A stretch of 64,000 bases of DNA, from contig NZ_LMNA01000028.1 in assembly GCF_001422445.1 (NCBI RefSeq), positions 52,274-116,273 on the forward strand. Direction: 5' to 3'. How positions within the stretch are numbered: the first letter of the stretch is position 1; every line of letters begins with the position of its first letter. The position numbers were made by a program, and so were the translations under genes. The DNA is from Pseudorhodoferax sp. Leaf274 (GTDB lineage Bacteria > Pseudomonadota > Gammaproteobacteria > Burkholderiales > Burkholderiaceae_C). The notes under the pieces are model-generated. The model made no database searches. It saw only the letters and a program-made list of their open reading frames with translations, and was not told the origin of the DNA. Positions 25,867-35,040 of the stretch are shown here, piece by piece.

Positions 25867-26459
25867 TTGCGGATGGCCTCGAACTCGATGAGCAGCTGCA
25901 CCTCGTCGCCGACCCAGCCATTGGCCACGCCGTAGTCCATGCCGAAGGCACTGCGCTTGACGCTGCCGCGCGCCGACACGCCCATGGTGTGCAGCTTGGT
26001 GATCGGCGAGGGCGCGCTCTTGTTCCACGTGGCGGTCAGCGTGAGCGGCTGCCTGCGGCCCAGCAGCTCCAGCTCGCCGACGATCTCGTACTGGCGTTCG
26101 GCCACGCGCTTGCCGCCGGCAGCGGTGAAGACCATGCGCGGGAAGCTGGAGGCATTGAGGAAATCGGAGCCGCGCACATGCCGGTCGCGGCCGTTGTGCT
26201 GCGTGGTCGCGCTGTCGGTCTCGACCTCGATGCGCACTGCGCCCAACTGGCCGCTGGCCTCGTCGAAGCTGTAGCTGCCGCTGGCCTTGCGGAACTGGCC
26301 CAGCACCTTGGCGTAGCCGATGTGCTCGACCAGGAAGGCCAATGTCAGGTGGTCGGGGTCGATCTCGTAGCGCGCGCCCTGCGCGAAGGCGGGCAGCGCG
26401 GCGGCGCAGAGCAGGCCGGTGCACAGCAGGCGGCGCAGGCGGGCGGGAGCGGATTTCAT
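25863..26459 (-). CDS. YceI-family periplasmic protein
   Basis: A 198-residue YceI-like lipocalin-fold protein. The signal peptide is cut near residue 26 (AFA-QGARY). The core has YEIDPDHLTLAFLVEHIGY, the RGSDFLNASSFPRMVF segment and the closing VGDEVQLLIEFEA. These small barrels bind long isoprenoid or other amphiphilic lipids in the periplasm. The ATG overlaps the stop of the CDP-alcohol phosphotransferase gene (ATGA) and its own stop overlaps the next start. It may therefore carry the lipid-like product of the cluster, which is an inference. Confidence 0.9.
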   Translation of the reverse strand: MKSAPARLRRLLCTGLLCAAALPAFAQGARYEIDPDHLTLAFLVEHIGYAKVLGQFRKASGSYSFDEASGQLGAVRIEVETDSATTQHNGRDRHVRGSDFLNASSFPRMVFTAAGGKRVAERQYEIVGELELLGRRQPLTLTATWNKSAPSPITKLHTMGVSARGSVKRSAFGMDYGVANGWVGDEVQLLIEFEAIRK

Positions 26460-27232
26460 GGGTGGACTCCGGTGGCGTGCCGGCGCGCGAGCCAGGCGAT
26501 GTCGACGGCGAAGGACCAGGCCAGCAGCGCCAGGCTGGCCGCGGCCAGCGCGCCGGACGCCAGCGGCGGCACGATGGGTCCCAGGCACACGATGAGCGCC
26601 ACGATCTGCACCACGCAGACCGTCTTGCGGCGCCAGCTCGGGGGCAAGGGCGCGTCCAGCCAGGGCCAGGCGCGCGCGGCCAGCACGAAGGCATAGCGCA
26701 TGCCGCCTGCGGCCAGCACCCAGGCGCCGGCCTTGCCGAACTGCAGCACCAAGGCGCAGAGCACGAGGATCAGCAGCGCGTCGGTCTCCATGTCGAAGCG
26801 CGCACCGAAGGCGCTGGCCTGGCCCCGGGCGCGCGCCAGCGGGCCGTCCACGGCGTCGAGGACGGCCGTCAGCGTGGCCAGCAGCACGGCCGCCCAGGCC
26901 AGGCCGGGCTGGCTGGCCAGCGGCTCGCCCAGTGCCGCGGCCAGCAGGGCGGCCAGCGCCAGCCGCGCCAGCGTGATCGCGTTGGCCGCGCCGAAGCGCC
27001 GGTGTGGCGCATGCGCATGCAGGCCCTGCCAGACGCAGGCCGCGCCCAGCCCGAACAGCGCCAGTGCCTTGGGGGCGTACCACGCACCGAAGCCGGCCAG
27101 CAAGCACGCGGCCACGGCCGCCGCCAACAGCGCCAGCGTGGCGCCGGCCAGGGCGAGCGCCGTGTCGCGCCGCAGCGCCGCGCGATCGCGCGGTGCATCG
27201 CGTGGTGCAGCAAGGGCATGGGCCGTGGTCAT
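26456..27232 (-). CDS. CDP-alcohol phosphatidyltransferase
   Basis: A 258-residue inner-membrane enzyme with the full family signature, [17 protein letters not shown] followed by GARFDMETD. This matches D-x2-D-G-x2-A-R-x8-G-x3-D-x3-D. About seven spans are predicted. It joins a CDP-activated alcohol to a second alcohol, as in phospholipid synthesis. It is the first gene of the leftward operon, 28 bases from the divergent MDR dehydrogenase gene. The ATG at 27232 is used; a longer frame to 27292 would enter the divergent gene. The substrates are unknown. Confidence 0.92.
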   Translation of the reverse strand: MTTAHALAAPRDAPRDRAALRRDTALALAGATLALLAAAVAACLLAGFGAWYAPKALALFGLGAACVWQGLHAHAPHRRFGAANAITLARLALAALLAAALGEPLASQPGLAWAAVLLATLTAVLDAVDGPLARARGQASAFGARFDMETDALLILVLCALVLQFGKAGAWVLAAGGMRYAFVLAARAWPWLDAPLPPSWRRKTVCVVQIVALIVCLGPIVPPLASGALAAASLALLAWSFAVDIAWLARRHATGVHP

Positions 27233-27260
27233 GGAGTGCCTCGATAAGATGCGGGCAAGC

Positions 27261-28265
27261 ATGCCAGCAACGCATTCCCCGAAAGTGTCCAAGGGTTACA
27301 GCGCCTGCTGGACCGAAGCGCCCGGCCGCGCCGCGCTGCGCCAGGGTGCGCTGCCCGCGCTGGCCGCCGGCATGCTGCAGGTGCGCGCGCTGCACAGCGC
27401 CGTGAGCCGCGGCACCGAGCTGCTGGTGTTCCGCGGCGAGGTGCCGGCCAGCGAGGCCGCGCGCATGCGCGCCCCGTTCCAGGAAGGCGAGTTCCCCGGC
27501 CCGGTGAAGTACGGCTACGCCAGCGTCGGCGTGGTCGAGGACGGCCCGGCCGACTGGCTGGGCCGCCAGGTGTTCTGCCTGCACCCGCACCAGACGCGCT
27601 ACCAGGTGCCCGCCACGGCCGTGCACGCGCTGCCCGAGGGCCTGCCCCCCGCCCGCGCGGTGCTGGCCGCCAACATGGAGACGGCCGTCAACGCGCTATG
27701 GGACGCCACGCCGCGCCTGGGCGACCGCATCGCCGTGGTCGGCGGCGGCGTGGTGGGCCTGCTGGTGGCCTGGCTGGCCGCGCGTGTTCCCGGCTGCGCG
27801 GTGGAGCTCGTCGATGTGCAGCCCGCGCGCGCGGCCGTGGCCGCGCGGCTGGGCCTGGCCTTCGCGCTGCCTGCGGCGGCACGGCGCGAGGCCGACCTCG
27901 TGGTCCATGCCAGTGGCCAGCCGCAGGGCCTGGTCACGGCGCTGGGCCTCGCCGGTTTCGAGGCGACGGTGCTGGAGCTGAGCTGGTACGGCCAGCGTGC
28001 CGTGACGCTGCCGCTGGGCGAAGCCTTCCACGCGCAGCGTCTGAGCCTGCGCAGCTCGCAGGTCGGCCATGTCGCCGCGCCCCAGCGCAGCCGCTGGAGC
28101 CATGGCCGGCGCATGGCCCTGGCGCTGGACCTGCTGCGCGAGCCCGCGCTCGACGCGCTGCTGACCGACCACGCGCCTTTCGACGCGCTGCCTGCCGTGC
28201 TGCAGCGCCTGGCGGGCGGCGCGCCCGACACCCTTTGCCAACGCATCGACTACACCCCACCATGA
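27261..28265 (+). CDS. Zinc-type MDR alcohol dehydrogenase-like protein
   Basis: A 334-residue medium-chain dehydrogenase. The Rossmann motif [13 protein letters not shown] lies near 160-172 and [19 protein letters not shown] near 35-53. The usual zinc-ligand pattern is not fully kept (no GHE catalytic motif is visible), which sets it apart from ordinary alcohol dehydrogenases; it resembles the BchC-like branch. It leads a rightward operon with a 4-bp ATGA overlap to the next gene. By context it acts on an intermediate of the pterin/glycan-like cluster. The reaction is not known. Confidence 0.85.
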   Translation: MPATHSPKVSKGYSACWTEAPGRAALRQGALPALAAGMLQVRALHSAVSRGTELLVFRGEVPASEAARMRAPFQEGEFPGPVKYGYASVGVVEDGPADWLGRQVFCLHPHQTRYQVPATAVHALPEGLPPARAVLAANMETAVNALWDATPRLGDRIAVVGGGVVGLLVAWLAARVPGCAVELVDVQPARAAVAARLGLAFALPAAARREADLVVHASGQPQGLVTALGLAGFEATVLELSWYGQRAVTLPLGEAFHAQRLSLRSSQVGHVAAPQRSRWSHGRRMALALDLLREPALDALLTDHAPFDALPAVLQRLAGGAPDTLCQRIDYTPP

Positions 28266-28903
28266 CCATCGCCTCCACCCTGCAGCACCTGGCCCAGCGC
28301 AGCCCGGCCAGCGAACGCAACCGCGAACCCATCCTGCAGCGGCTGCTGCAACTGCTGCCGCCGGCCGGCAACGCGCTGGAGGTCGCCAGCGGCACCGGCC
28401 AGCACGTGGCCTTCTTCGCGGCGCGCATGCCGCTGTGGATCTGGCAGCCCAGCGACCGCACGGACGAAGCCTTCGCCTCCATCGACGCCTGGTGCGCGCA
28501 GGAGGGCGCGGCCAAGGTGCATGGGCCGGTGCTGCTGGACGCCACGGCGCCGCGCTGGCCCGACGACGGCCCGGCCTTCGAGCCCGCCAGCTTCGACCTC
28601 GTGCTGTGCGTCAACATGCTGCACATCGCGCCCTGGGCCGCCTGCGCGGGCCTCATGCGCGGCGCGGCGCGCTGCCTGGCGCCCAATGGCCGGCTCGTGA
28701 CCTACGGGCCGTACACCGAGGCCGATGTGCCCACCGTGCCCAGCAACCTGGCATTCGATGCCGACCTGCGCCAGCGCGACCCCGCCTGGGGCCTGCGCGC
28801 GCTGGCCGACGTGGTGGCCGAGGCCGAGGCCGCCGGCCTGCGGCTGGCCGAGCGCCACGCCATGCCTGCCAACAACCTGCTGCTCGTCTTCCAACCGGCC
28901 TGA
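28262..28903 (+). CDS. DUF938-type SAM-dependent methyltransferase
   Basis: A 213-residue class I methyltransferase-like protein of the DUF938 family. The signature [20 protein letters not shown] is near residues 14-33, the SAM motif [11 protein letters not shown] near 39-49, and [12 protein letters not shown] follows. Its ATG overlaps the stop of the MDR gene and the PTPS-like gene follows after 4 bases, so it is part of the same operon. The substrate is unknown. Confidence 0.88.
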   Translation: MTIASTLQHLAQRSPASERNREPILQRLLQLLPPAGNALEVASGTGQHVAFFAARMPLWIWQPSDRTDEAFASIDAWCAQEGAAKVHGPVLLDATAPRWPDDGPAFEPASFDLVLCVNMLHIAPWAACAGLMRGAARCLAPNGRLVTYGPYTEADVPTVPSNLAFDADLRQRDPAWGLRALADVVAEAEAAGLRLAERHAMPANNLLLVFQPA

Positions 28904-28907
28904 ACCC

Positions 28908-29321
28908 ATGTACAGCGTCAACGTCCGCGACCACTTCATGATCGCCCACAGCTTCCGCGGCGAGGCCTTCGGGCCGGCCCAGCGCCTGCACGGTGCCACC
29001 TACGTGGTCGATGCCACGTTCCGGCGCCGCGCGCTCGATGCCGACGGCATGGTGGTCGACATCGCGCTGGCCACCTCCGTGCTGCGCGAGGTGCTGGCCG
29101 CGTTCAACTTCCGCAACCTCGACGACGAGAGCGCCTTCGCCGGCCAGAACACCACGACCGAGTTCATGGCCCGCGTGGTGTTCGAGCGCATCGCCGCGCG
29201 CGCGCTCGCCGGCGAATTGGGGCCGCATGCCCACGGCCTGGAATCGCTGCGCGTACGCCTGCACGAATCGCACGTGGCCTGGGCCGAGTACGAAGGCCCG
29301 CTGGCGCCGGCCGCGGCCTGA
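28908..29321 (+). CDS. Divergent 6-pyruvoyl-tetrahydropterin synthase / QueD-like protein
   Basis: A 137-residue protein with the PTPS fold pattern: [13 protein letters not shown] at 6-18, [11 protein letters not shown] at 26-36, [20 protein letters not shown] near 68-87 and [13 protein letters not shown] near 118-130. Canonical enzymes bind zinc with AxH and HGH and use a catalytic Cys. Here His14 and His28 remain, the second His of HGH is Ala30, and the protein contains no Cys at all. It is therefore unlikely to perform the usual PTPS or QueD reaction. I recall the same HGA variant in alphaproteobacterial clusters of similar make-up, but could not check it here. It is embedded in the MDR-methyltransferase-GT4 operon. 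Confidence 0.85.
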   Translation: MYSVNVRDHFMIAHSFRGEAFGPAQRLHGATYVVDATFRRRALDADGMVVDIALATSVLREVLAAFNFRNLDDESAFAGQNTTTEFMARVVFERIAARALAGELGPHAHGLESLRVRLHESHVAWAEYEGPLAPAAA

Positions 29322-29323
29322 CG

Positions 29324-30397
29324 GTGGTGGCCATTCCGCGCCGCTGCGTGTTCCTGGTGCCGGGCGATCCGCAGGCCCGCACCGGCGGCACGCTGTACGA
29401 CCGGCGCATCGCGGGCGGCCTGCGGGCCGGCGGCTGGCAGGTGGACTGGTGTGCGCTGGCCGAGGGCTTCCCCCGGCCCGGTGCCGCCGCGCTGGCGCAG
29501 GCCGAGGCGCTGGTGGACGCCCTGCCCGATGGCATGCTGGTGGTGGCCGACGGCTTGGCCTTCGGCGCGCTGCCGGAACTGGCCGAACGCCATGCGGCCC
29601 GGCTGCGCTGGGTGGCGCTGGTGCACCATCCGCTGGCACTCGAAAGCGGCCTGTCGCCGCGCGCGCAGGACGTTCTCCAGGCCAGCGAGCGGCGCGCGCT
29701 GGCCTGCGCGCGCCAGGTGGTCGTGACCAGCCCTGAGACCGCGCGGGCCCTGGCGCCGTACGCGGTGCCGGCGGCGCGCATCGCCGTGGTCGAGCCGGGC
29801 ACCGAGCCGGTGCCGCCGGCGCAGGGCAGCCCCGATGGATCGGGCGAATCGGGCGGACTGTCGCTGCTGTGCGTGGCCACCGTCACGCCGCGCAAGGCGC
29901 ATGCGCTGCTGCTGCAGGCGCTGGCGGGCCTGCGCGACCGGCCCTGGCACCTGCACTGTGTCGGCAGCCTGGCGCGCGATGCGGCCACGGCCGCCGCGGC
30001 GCAGGCCCTGGTGCCGGCGCTGGGGCTGGCCGGGCGCGTGACTTGGCACGGCGAGCTGGCGTCCGCGCCGCTGCAGGCGCTGTACCTGCAGGCCGACCTG
30101 TTCGTGCTGCCCTCGCTGTACGAAGGCTACGGCATGGCCTTCGCCGAGGCGCTCGCGCATGGATTGCCGGTGCTGGGTTGCGCCGCCGGTGCGGTGCCCG
30201 ACACGGTGCCGGCCACGGCCGGTGTGCTGGTGCCGCCCGGCGACGGGGACGCGCTGCAGGCCGCGCTGCAGGACTTGCTCGACGACGCGCCGCTGCGCCG
30301 GGCGCTGGCCGCGGGCGCGCGCGCGGCGGGCCTGCAACTGCCGCGCTGGGAACAGTCGGCCGCCCGCTTCGCGGCCGTGCTGGAGGCTTGCGCGTGA
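29324..30397 (+). CDS. GT4-family glycosyltransferase
   Basis: A 357-residue GT-B glycosyltransferase. The N-terminal acceptor domain begins CVFLVPGDPQARTGGTLYDR. The C-terminal nucleotide-sugar domain has LLCVATVTPRKAHALLLQAL and the E-x7-E motif EGYGMAFAEALAHG with LFVLPSLYEG before it. It would move a sugar to a small or lipid acceptor. The GTG start at 29324 lies 2 bases after the PTPS-like stop; GTG at 29327 is equally possible. The stop TGA sits in GTGAGC, where a bridging mini-ORF begins. Confidence 0.9.
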   Translation: MVAIPRRCVFLVPGDPQARTGGTLYDRRIAGGLRAGGWQVDWCALAEGFPRPGAAALAQAEALVDALPDGMLVVADGLAFGALPELAERHAARLRWVALVHHPLALESGLSPRAQDVLQASERRALACARQVVVTSPETARALAPYAVPAARIAVVEPGTEPVPPAQGSPDGSGESGGLSLLCVATVTPRKAHALLLQALAGLRDRPWHLHCVGSLARDAATAAAAQALVPALGLAGRVTWHGELASAPLQALYLQADLFVLPSLYEGYGMAFAEALAHGLPVLGCAAGAVPDTVPATAGVLVPPGDGDALQAALQDLLDDAPLRRALAAGARAAGLQLPRWEQSAARFAAVLEACA

Positions 30398-30474
30398 GCG
30401 CCGTGCCGGGCTGCCCCCGACGAGCGCGCTCGCCCTCGGGTGGAGAGCCCGCAGGCCGATGGGGGCACCAATGA
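30394..30474 (+). repeat. Bridging mini-ORF element between GT4 and methyltransferase
   Basis: A GC-rich 73-bp spacer starts GTGAGC on the stop codon of the glycosyltransferase gene and ends CAATGAGC on the ATG of the methyltransferase. It reads as a 26-codon ORF from GTG 30394 to TGA 30472-30474. The layout is the same as at 1631-1753 and 43950-44015, although the sequence is less similar. A palindromic core GAGCGCGCTC lies near 30421-30430. Confidence 0.5.
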
Positions 30475-31334
30475 GCGGTTTCAGCCCCGGCTGGCTGGCC
30501 TTGCGCGAGCCCTTCGACCGCGCTGCACGCGCCGCTGGCGATGCCGCCATGGCCATGCTGCGTCCGCCCGGCCTGCTGCAGGTGCTGGACCTGGGCTGCG
30601 GCACCGGCAGCAGCCTGCGCGCGCTGGCGCCTCGCCTCGGCGGCGCGCAGCGCTGGTGCCTGGTGGACCACGACCCGGCGTTGCTCGCCACCGTTCCGCA
30701 GGCCGTGCAGGCATGGGCTGGCAGCGAAGGTCTGCGCGTGCAGACGCAAGGCCCGCAGTGGTTGCTGCAGGGCGCCGGCCTGCAGGTCGAATGGGACAGC
30801 CGGCAGGCCGACCTGGCCACGGGGCTGGCGGGCCTGCCGTTCCCGCAGGCCGGCCTGGTCACGGCCTCGGCGCTGCTCGACCTGGTGTCCGAGGGCTGGC
30901 TGGCCGATCTCGTGGCGCGCTGCCGCGCAGTGGGCGCGGCCGTGTGCTGGGCCTTGAGCGTCGACGGGGGCGTGGACTTCACGCCGGCCGATCCGGCCGA
31001 CGCGCAGGTGCTGGCGCTGTTCGCCGCGCACCAGCAGCGCGACAAGGGCTTCGGCCCGGCACTGGGCGCTGCGGCGCCCGCGCGGGCAGAGGTGCTGCTG
31101 CGCGCGGCCGGCTACCGCACGGTACGGCTGCAGAGCGACTGGCACATCGCCGGAGCCAGCGGTGCGGACGGCCGCGGCATGCTGCGTGCGCTGGTCGACG
31201 GCATCGCCACGGCGGCCCTGGAGCAGGGCCCGCACGATGCCGAAGCGGTGCAGGCCTGGCGCGCGCGCCGCCTGGCCCGGCTGGCCGGCACGCGGCTGCG
31301 CGTGGGCCACGCCGACCTGGTCGGCACGCTGTAG
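30471..31334 (+). CDS. Class I SAM-dependent methyltransferase-like protein
   Basis: A 287-residue protein with the SAM-binding motif LDLGCGTGSSLRAL near 38-51 and an acidic WCLVDHDPALL loop near 63-73. The middle part VTASALLDLVSEGWL matches motif III-IV. The C-terminal half, with LVDGIATAALEQGPHDAEAV, is typical of the small-molecule methyltransferases of this cluster type. An in-frame ATG at 30459 would add four residues. It is the last gene of the rightward operon and is convergent with the RibD-type gene (10-base gap). Confidence 0.85.
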   Translation: MSGFSPGWLALREPFDRAARAAGDAAMAMLRPPGLLQVLDLGCGTGSSLRALAPRLGGAQRWCLVDHDPALLATVPQAVQAWAGSEGLRVQTQGPQWLLQGAGLQVEWDSRQADLATGLAGLPFPQAGLVTASALLDLVSEGWLADLVARCRAVGAAVCWALSVDGGVDFTPADPADAQVLALFAAHQQRDKGFGPALGAAAPARAEVLLRAAGYRTVRLQSDWHIAGASGADGRGMLRALVDGIATAALEQGPHDAEAVQAWRARRLARLAGTRLRVGHADLVGTL

Positions 31335-31344
31335 CCGGCCTGGT

Positions 31345-32250
31345 TCAGCCGCGCAGGTCCATGTCCCACAGCACGTCGCCGCCCAGGGCGAACGTGCGCG
31401 TGGGTGGCCGCAGCGCCTGGGCCATGGCGTCGGCGCGGCGCACCTGCAGGCCGGGCCGGCCGGCGCCGATGACCACGGGCGCGACGATGAGGTGCAGCCG
31501 GTCCAGGCAGCCCTGCTGCGCGAACTGCGACACCGTGACGCCGCCGCCCTCGACGAACAGCGTGCGCAGGCCGCGCTCGGCCAGCGCCTGGCGCAGCGCC
31601 GGCAGCGGCAGCTGGCCATCGGCGCCGGGCACGAGCGCGATGACCTGCTCAGCGCCCAGCCGCGCCTCGGCCTGCGCCCGGTGGGCGGCGTCGCAGACCA
31701 GCAGCGTGGGCGCCGCGCCGTCGCGGAACACGCGCGCATCGGCGCGCACGCGCAGCCGCGGGTCCAGCACCACGCGCACGGGGTTGGGGCCGGCCACGTG
31801 GCGCGTGGTCAGCTGCGGGTTGTCCAGGCTCGCCGTGCTGGCGCCCACGACCACCGCGTCGCACAGCGCGCGCAGGCGGTGCAGGTGGGTCAGGCCCTCG
31901 GGGCCGTTGACGTAGAACGCGTCACCGCAGTGCGTGGCGATGCAGCCGTCCAGGCTCTGGCCCAGCTGGGCGATGGTCCAGTCGGCGCCCGCGCCCTGGC
32001 GGTCCAGCAGGGGCTTGAGCAGCGCGAACAGCTGCATGGCCTCGGCGTCCCAGCCCGGGCGCAGCGCATAGCCGCCCGCCCCGGACCAGCGCAGCGCCGC
32101 ACCATCGGCCAGCGGCAACCGGCCTTCGCGGCGGCGCTGCGCGAGCGCCAGGCACAGTGGCCACAGGGCATCGATGCCGCACGGCTGGGCGGCGGCCTGC
32201 GTTGGTTCGGCTGGCGGTGCGTCGGCGTGCAGCAGGGGAACGGCGCTCAG
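31345..32250 (-). CDS. RibD C-terminal-domain (dihydrofolate-reductase-like) reductase
   Basis: A protein of about 300 residues. The C-terminal two-thirds is a RibD_C/DHFR-fold domain: AQLGQSLDGCIA, VVVGASTASLDNPQLTTR, VRVVLDPRLRV and LFVEGGG. The deaminase half of RibD is absent; the N-terminal 100 residues are a different, Ala-rich part. No ATG or GTG lies upstream of the domain in this frame. I propose CTG at 32250 with GGGAGA just upstream; the first in-frame ATG (MQLFALL) would cut the N-terminus. In riboflavin synthesis the fold reduces a ribosylamino-pyrimidine with NADPH, so a pterin or pyrimidine precursor is a fair guess. Confidence 0.75.
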   Translation of the reverse strand: MSAVPLLHADAPPAEPTQAAAQPCGIDALWPLCLALAQRRREGRLPLADGAALRWSGAGGYALRPGWDAEAMQLFALLKPLLDRQGAGADWTIAQLGQSLDGCIATHCGDAFYVNGPEGLTHLHRLRALCDAVVVGASTASLDNPQLTTRHVAGPNPVRVVLDPRLRVRADARVFRDGAAPTLLVCDAAHRAQAEARLGAEQVIALVPGADGQLPLPALRQALAERGLRTLFVEGGGVTVSQFAQQGCLDRLHLIVAPVVIGAGRPGLQVRRADAMAQALRPPTRTFALGGDVLWDMDLRG

Positions 32251-32412
32251 GGTCTTCTCCCGGGGACAGGCACGCGCCGGACTGGCGCGGGCAGCTGCGG
32301 GCCATGCTAGCAGCGCGCGGCAGGGGTCCCTGTAGGCCAGGAGGCCTTCGCCGGGCGTGCGGCCGCGGCGCGCAATGAGTCTTGCAACCGGCGTCTTACA
32401 CTGGCCCGCGCC

Positions 32413-33735
32413 ATGCCCGACATGTCTTCTCCCTTGCCGGCCGAGAGCTGGCCCTACGTGCAGATCCTCGTGCGGCTGGCGCTGAGCCTGGCCCTGGGCC
32501 TGCTGATCGGCCTGGAACGCGAGCGCCGCGGCAAGGAGGCCGGGCTGCGCACCTTCGGCTTCGTCTGCCTGCTGGGCGCGCTGGGCGGCTCGATGGGCAC
32601 GCCCTTCGCGCTGCTGACGCTGGCGCTGACCGGCATGCTGGCCGTGGTGCTCAACGTGCAGACGCTGCGCGCGGGCCAGGGCGCGGAGCTGACCACCTCG
32701 GCCGCGATGCTGGTGACCTGCATGTCGGGCATTCTGTGCGGGCTGGGCCACACCATCTCGCCGGCCGCCGTGATGGTGATCGCCACCGCGCTGCTGGCCT
32801 GGAAGGAGCGGCTGGCCGGCCTGTCGATGGGCCTGTCCGAAGGCGAGATGCGCTCGGCGCTGCTGCTGGCCATCCTGGCCATCGTGATCTACCCGGCGCT
32901 GCCGACCGGGGCCATCGGGCCCTTCGGCCTGGTGGAGCCGCGCGCGGCCTGGGTCACGGTGATCCTGATCGCGGGCATCGGCTTCGTGAACTACATCCTC
33001 TGGAAGATGTACGGCACGCGCGGAGCCGAACTCTCGGGTTTCCTCGGCGGGCTCGTCAACAGCAACTTCACGGTGATCGAGATGGCCTCGCGCGTGCGCC
33101 AGTCGGCCGGTGCGCTGCAGGGCACGGCCTTCCGCGGCATCCTTTTGGCCACCGCGGCCATGCTGCTGCGCAATGCCGCGCTGCTGGCCATCCTGGCGCC
33201 GCTGGCGCTGCTGGGCTCGCTGGGCGCGTTCGGTCTCATGCTGCTGTGCTGCCTGGTGCTGGTGCTGGCCAGCCTGCGCGGGCGCCGCGGTGCGCTGCCC
33301 GCGCCCGCACCGGCCATCACGCTGGACCTGCCGTTCTCGCTGCCGCAGGCGCTCAAGTACGGCGTGGTGTTCCTGTTGCTGCACGTGGTGGGCGCGCTCA
33401 CGCAGCGCCAGTTCGGCGATGCAGGCTTTTATTTCGTGAGCGTGGTCGGCGGGCTGATGTCCAGCGCCAGCGCGGTGGCGGCTGCCGCCACGCTGGCCGC
33501 GCAGGGCAGCCTGGCACCGGGCGTGGCCGGCACCGGCGCGGTGCTGGCCTCGTTCACGAGCATGGCGTTCAGCCTGTCGTTCGTGCTGCGCACGCGCGAA
33601 CGCGGGCTCATCCTGCGCCTCGGCGCGGCCATGCTCGGCGTGGCTGCCGCCGGCCTGGCGGGCCTGCTGCTGGCGCGCCGGATCGAACCCCTGCTCACGC
33701 AGTGGCTGCCGGCGCTGGGCCGGCTGCATTCCTAG
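32413..33735 (+). CDS. MgtC/SapB-family membrane protein with DUF4010 domain
   Basis: A 440-residue polytopic membrane protein. The N-terminal MgtC/SapB-like half starts RLALSLALGLLIGLERER, with KEAGLRTFGFVCLLGALGG. The DUF4010 half has GAELSGFLGGLVNSNFTVIE and FVSVVGGLMSSASAVAAAA. The fused form is common in proteobacteria; its role is not settled. Involvement in Mg or acid stress is argued only from the MgtC half. Its end overlaps the convergent MFS gene by 41 bp. Confidence 0.87.
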   Translation: MPDMSSPLPAESWPYVQILVRLALSLALGLLIGLERERRGKEAGLRTFGFVCLLGALGGSMGTPFALLTLALTGMLAVVLNVQTLRAGQGAELTTSAAMLVTCMSGILCGLGHTISPAAVMVIATALLAWKERLAGLSMGLSEGEMRSALLLAILAIVIYPALPTGAIGPFGLVEPRAAWVTVILIAGIGFVNYILWKMYGTRGAELSGFLGGLVNSNFTVIEMASRVRQSAGALQGTAFRGILLATAAMLLRNAALLAILAPLALLGSLGAFGLMLLCCLVLVLASLRGRRGALPAPAPAITLDLPFSLPQALKYGVVFLLLHVVGALTQRQFGDAGFYFVSVVGGLMSSASAVAAAATLAAQGSLAPGVAGTGAVLASFTSMAFSLSFVLRTRERGLILRLGAAMLGVAAAGLAGLLLARRIEPLLTQWLPALGRLHS

Positions 33736-34954
33736 GCGCCTGGCCGGGCGGCGGCCGGGCTCCGAACGCGAACACGATCTGCGTGATGCCGGCGGCCAGC
33801 CCCATCGCCGCCGCGACCTGCCAGGCCAGCTGGTAGTTGCCCAGCAGGTCGTAGACCAGGCCGCCGCCGAAGGCGCCCAGGAAGCTGCCGAGCTGGTGGC
33901 TGCAGAAGGCCACGCCGGCCAGCATGGCCTGCCAGCGCAGGCCGAAGGTGTCGGCGATCCAGCCCGAGACCAGCGGCGCCACGCCCAGCCACAGGAAGCC
34001 CATGACCGAGGCGAACACCAGCGTGCTCTGCACCGTGGGCAGGGTGTGGAAGTACCAGACCACGACGAAGGAGCGCAGCACGTAGATCAGGCCCAGCAGC
34101 ACCTGCTTGGGCCAGCGCCCGCCGGCCCAGCCGAAGAACAGGCTGCCCAGCACGTTGAAGCCGCCGATCAGGCCCAGCGCCTGCGCGCCGAGCATGGGGT
34201 CCATGCCGCACAGGTCCAGGTAGGCCGGCAGGTGGGTGGTCAGGAACACCAGCTGCATGCCGCAGACGAAGTAGGCCAGTGCCATCACGACGAAGGGCCG
34301 GTGCGCCAGCGCCATGCGCAGCGCGCTGCCGGCGCCTTGCTGCACGCCGCCGGCCGGCGGCACCGGCGCGGGCAGGCGGTCGACCCGGCCGGCCCACCAG
34401 GCGGCCGGCAGCATGGCCAGCGCCAGCACCGCGAAGGCCACCACGCCCATGCGCCAGCCCGATTGCTGGCTGATGGCCTGGCCCAGCGGCGCCGCGACCA
34501 GGGCACCCAGGGAGCCGGCCGCAGAGACCATGCCCAGCACGCTGCTGCGCAGCAGCGGCGGCACGGCGCGCGCGGCCACCGCCATGGCCAGCGCGCTGCC
34601 GGTGCAGGCCATGGCCGCGCCGATCAGGATGCCGGCGCCCAGCAGCACGCCCAGGAAGCCCTGGGCCATGGCCAGCAGCACCAGGCCCAGCAGGTACAGC
34701 ACCGCACCGCCCAGCAGCAGCGGCCGGTAGCCGATCCGCACGGCCAGCGCGCCCGCGAACGGCTGGAAGAAGCCCCAGGCCAGGTTCTGCACCGAGATGG
34801 CGATGGTGAAGTCCGACACCGAGATGCCGATGTCGCGCGTCAGCGGCGGCATGAACAGGCCCAGGCTCTGGCGCAGCCCCATGGCCAGGCTCAGCAGCAG
34901 CGAGGCGCCGACGAGGATCGGAAGGACGGGGCGCGCGTCGGTCCAGCGGGACAT
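33695..34954 (-). CDS. MFS transporter
   Basis: A 419-residue major facilitator with 12 predicted spans. The N-terminus LVGASLLLSLAMGLRQSLGL and PLTRDIGISVSDFTIAISV is typical of the monocarboxylate/oxalate-formate type MFS group. The second half has VCGMQLVFLTTHLPAYLDLC. The substrate may be an organic acid; this is a family-level guess. The ATG at 34954 fits the first span. It is not obviously operonic with the RluA-type gene (86-bp gap). Confidence 0.88.
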   Translation of the reverse strand: MSRWTDARPVLPILVGASLLLSLAMGLRQSLGLFMPPLTRDIGISVSDFTIAISVQNLAWGFFQPFAGALAVRIGYRPLLLGGAVLYLLGLVLLAMAQGFLGVLLGAGILIGAAMACTGSALAMAVAARAVPPLLRSSVLGMVSAAGSLGALVAAPLGQAISQQSGWRMGVVAFAVLALAMLPAAWWAGRVDRLPAPVPPAGGVQQGAGSALRMALAHRPFVVMALAYFVCGMQLVFLTTHLPAYLDLCGMDPMLGAQALGLIGGFNVLGSLFFGWAGGRWPKQVLLGLIYVLRSFVVVWYFHTLPTVQSTLVFASVMGFLWLGVAPLVSGWIADTFGLRWQAMLAGVAFCSHQLGSFLGAFGGGLVYDLLGNYQLAWQVAAAMGLAAGITQIVFAFGARPPPGQAPRNAAGPAPAATA

Positions 34955-35040
34955 CGCTTGTCTCTGGTCGTGGGGAGCGGGCAAGCATAGTCCTGCGGGC
35001 GCCCTGCGGCGCGCACGGCTGTCGCCTGCGCGTCTGGGTA

